Positions 63,270-64,000 of a stretch of DNA of 64,000 bases are shown one piece after another. The first letter of the stretch is position 1. Each line of letters opens with the position of its first letter. This DNA is from Heliopora coerulea (taxonomy: Eukaryota; Cnidaria; Anthozoa; Scleralcyonacea; Helioporidae): positions 1 through 64,000 of the forward strand of contig JASJOG010000610.1 of the NCBI GenBank assembly GCA_030142905.1, in the 5' to 3' direction. Below the pieces are notes generated by a model, which searched no databases, was not told the DNA's origin, and saw only the letters and a program-made list of their open reading frames with translations. Made by a program: the position numbers and the translations under genes.

Positions 63270-63660
63270 ATTACACTCTAAAAAAGGTGTGTTAATTTAA
63301 CACGCCTTTATTGCCCAAAATTTAACACACCTTCATGTATGCTACAAAACACGTTAAAAGTTGTGTTAGGAAACATATCTTAAAGTGTGTTTTAGCCTTG
63401 TCCAAAATTTGACACACCTTAATGTGTGTTTTTGAAAAGCTGTGCTTTCCTACACACCATGGTGTGTTTTCCAAAACAGTTCGGTTTGTTTTACTGCATA
63501 CCTTGGCAGCCTATTTCAAATAAGGTCAGGTGTGTAGATTAAAACATCTTAAGGTGTGTAATATAACACACTATAAGCACTGTTATTCTACACACCTAAA
63601 TAAGCTGCTTTAAAACACACCAAAGTCTGTTTTAAAACACGTTTTTTTTAGTTTACAGCA
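63270..63660. repeat. Degenerate palindromic array of AAGGTGTGTT / AACACACCTT
   Basis: About a dozen spaced units of GTGTTAATTTAACACGCC, AACACACCTTCATG, CACACCTTAATGTGTGTT, CACACCATGGTGTGTT and TAACACACTATAAG, alternating orientation with 15-35 bp spacing. It could fold into a chain of hairpins. No coding content. Confidence 0.75.
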
Positions 63661-64000
63661 GCTTAGTCATCAGCAGTGCGGGCTGTACATGGAGTTGAAC
63701 GTGACTGCCCGTTGGAAATTTTGCTATGCGACGTTACTAACAGAAGCCTTCTTGTGGATTCCTATTTACGTCATACGTTGACAAAACTCATTTAAGTTGT
63801 CAAGTACATTGAAATGAGGTCATCACCGCTTTACAACTCCCAAAAGAAACCCACGGAAATTACAGCAACACGCCAAACTTATCGAGTATTTTTTGAAATG
63901 AATGAAAGTTCAAAAACTTTGTTACCAAGTACGCTTCCCTTTATCCTCTGAAAGTGACCTAATTAATCCCTACAGGGGGCAAATCCAAACAGACTGGGGA

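Larger units (their letters stand above)
58100..64000. other. Ankyrin upstream intron, no exon found
   Basis: Presumed intron upstream of the first visible repeat exon. I looked for the reverse complement of TPLH codons and found none. Content is repeats (SINE at 58890, inverted-end repeat at 61738-61925, palindromic array at 63270-63660) and A/T-rich unique sequence. Confidence 0.5.

Noticed and set aside
1..64000. CRISPR arrays, operons or bacterial features
   Set aside because: None seen; spliced genes and SINEs show this is animal nuclear DNA.

Overview
This is animal nuclear DNA: spliced genes with GT-AG introns, dispersed tRNA-derived SINEs, MITE-like palindromic elements and Penelope-like retroelements. 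The repeat families (for example the GACGAGTAAAATCGTCTGG family) and the unduplicated ankyrin/DLG5 architecture fit an anthozoan cnidarian, most likely a stony coral. That assignment is inferred from recall and has not been checked by a search.

Two large scaffold genes lie on the minus strand. (1) Ankyrin, about 56997 to 31940: 14 exons recovered by hand with mutually consistent phases (2883 coding bases, 960 residues plus stop). They encode the last ankyrin repeats, an acidic linker, ZU5N, ZU5C, UPA, a death domain and a short tail. The remaining ankyrin repeats and the start codon lie beyond base 64000. (2) DLG5, about 19047 to below base 1: 11 exons with consistent phases (about 1393 residues), giving CARD, a long coiled coil, PDZ1, PDZ2, a Ser/Pro-rich linker and PDZ3. 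PDZ4, SH3 and guanylate kinase exons must lie left of the window; one possible linker exon sits at 876-944.

The 12.9 kb between the genes (19048-31939) holds repeats and a few weak exon candidates, including a well-bounded orphan exon at 20632-20699. Introns are rich in mobile DNA. An uninterrupted 633-codon Penelope-like RT plus GIY-YIG reading frame lies antisense in an ankyrin intron, with a second, decayed Penelope remnant in the intron just upstream of it in the gene. Also present are four SINE types, TIR elements with visible target-site duplications, and several minisatellites.

The most unusual signals are: a complete type I hammerhead ribozyme motif at 34314-34373 (every core position matches) with a decayed second copy about 410 bp downstream; a tandem array in which the 5' end of the DLG5 PDZ3 exon, including its splice acceptor, is repeated four more times inside the adjacent intron; and an inverted-repeat element built around a head-to-head telomere-like array.

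The two genes share a theme: both products are submembrane scaffolds carrying a death-fold domain (DD in ankyrin, CARD in DLG5), and they are transcribed in the same direction, ankyrin upstream.
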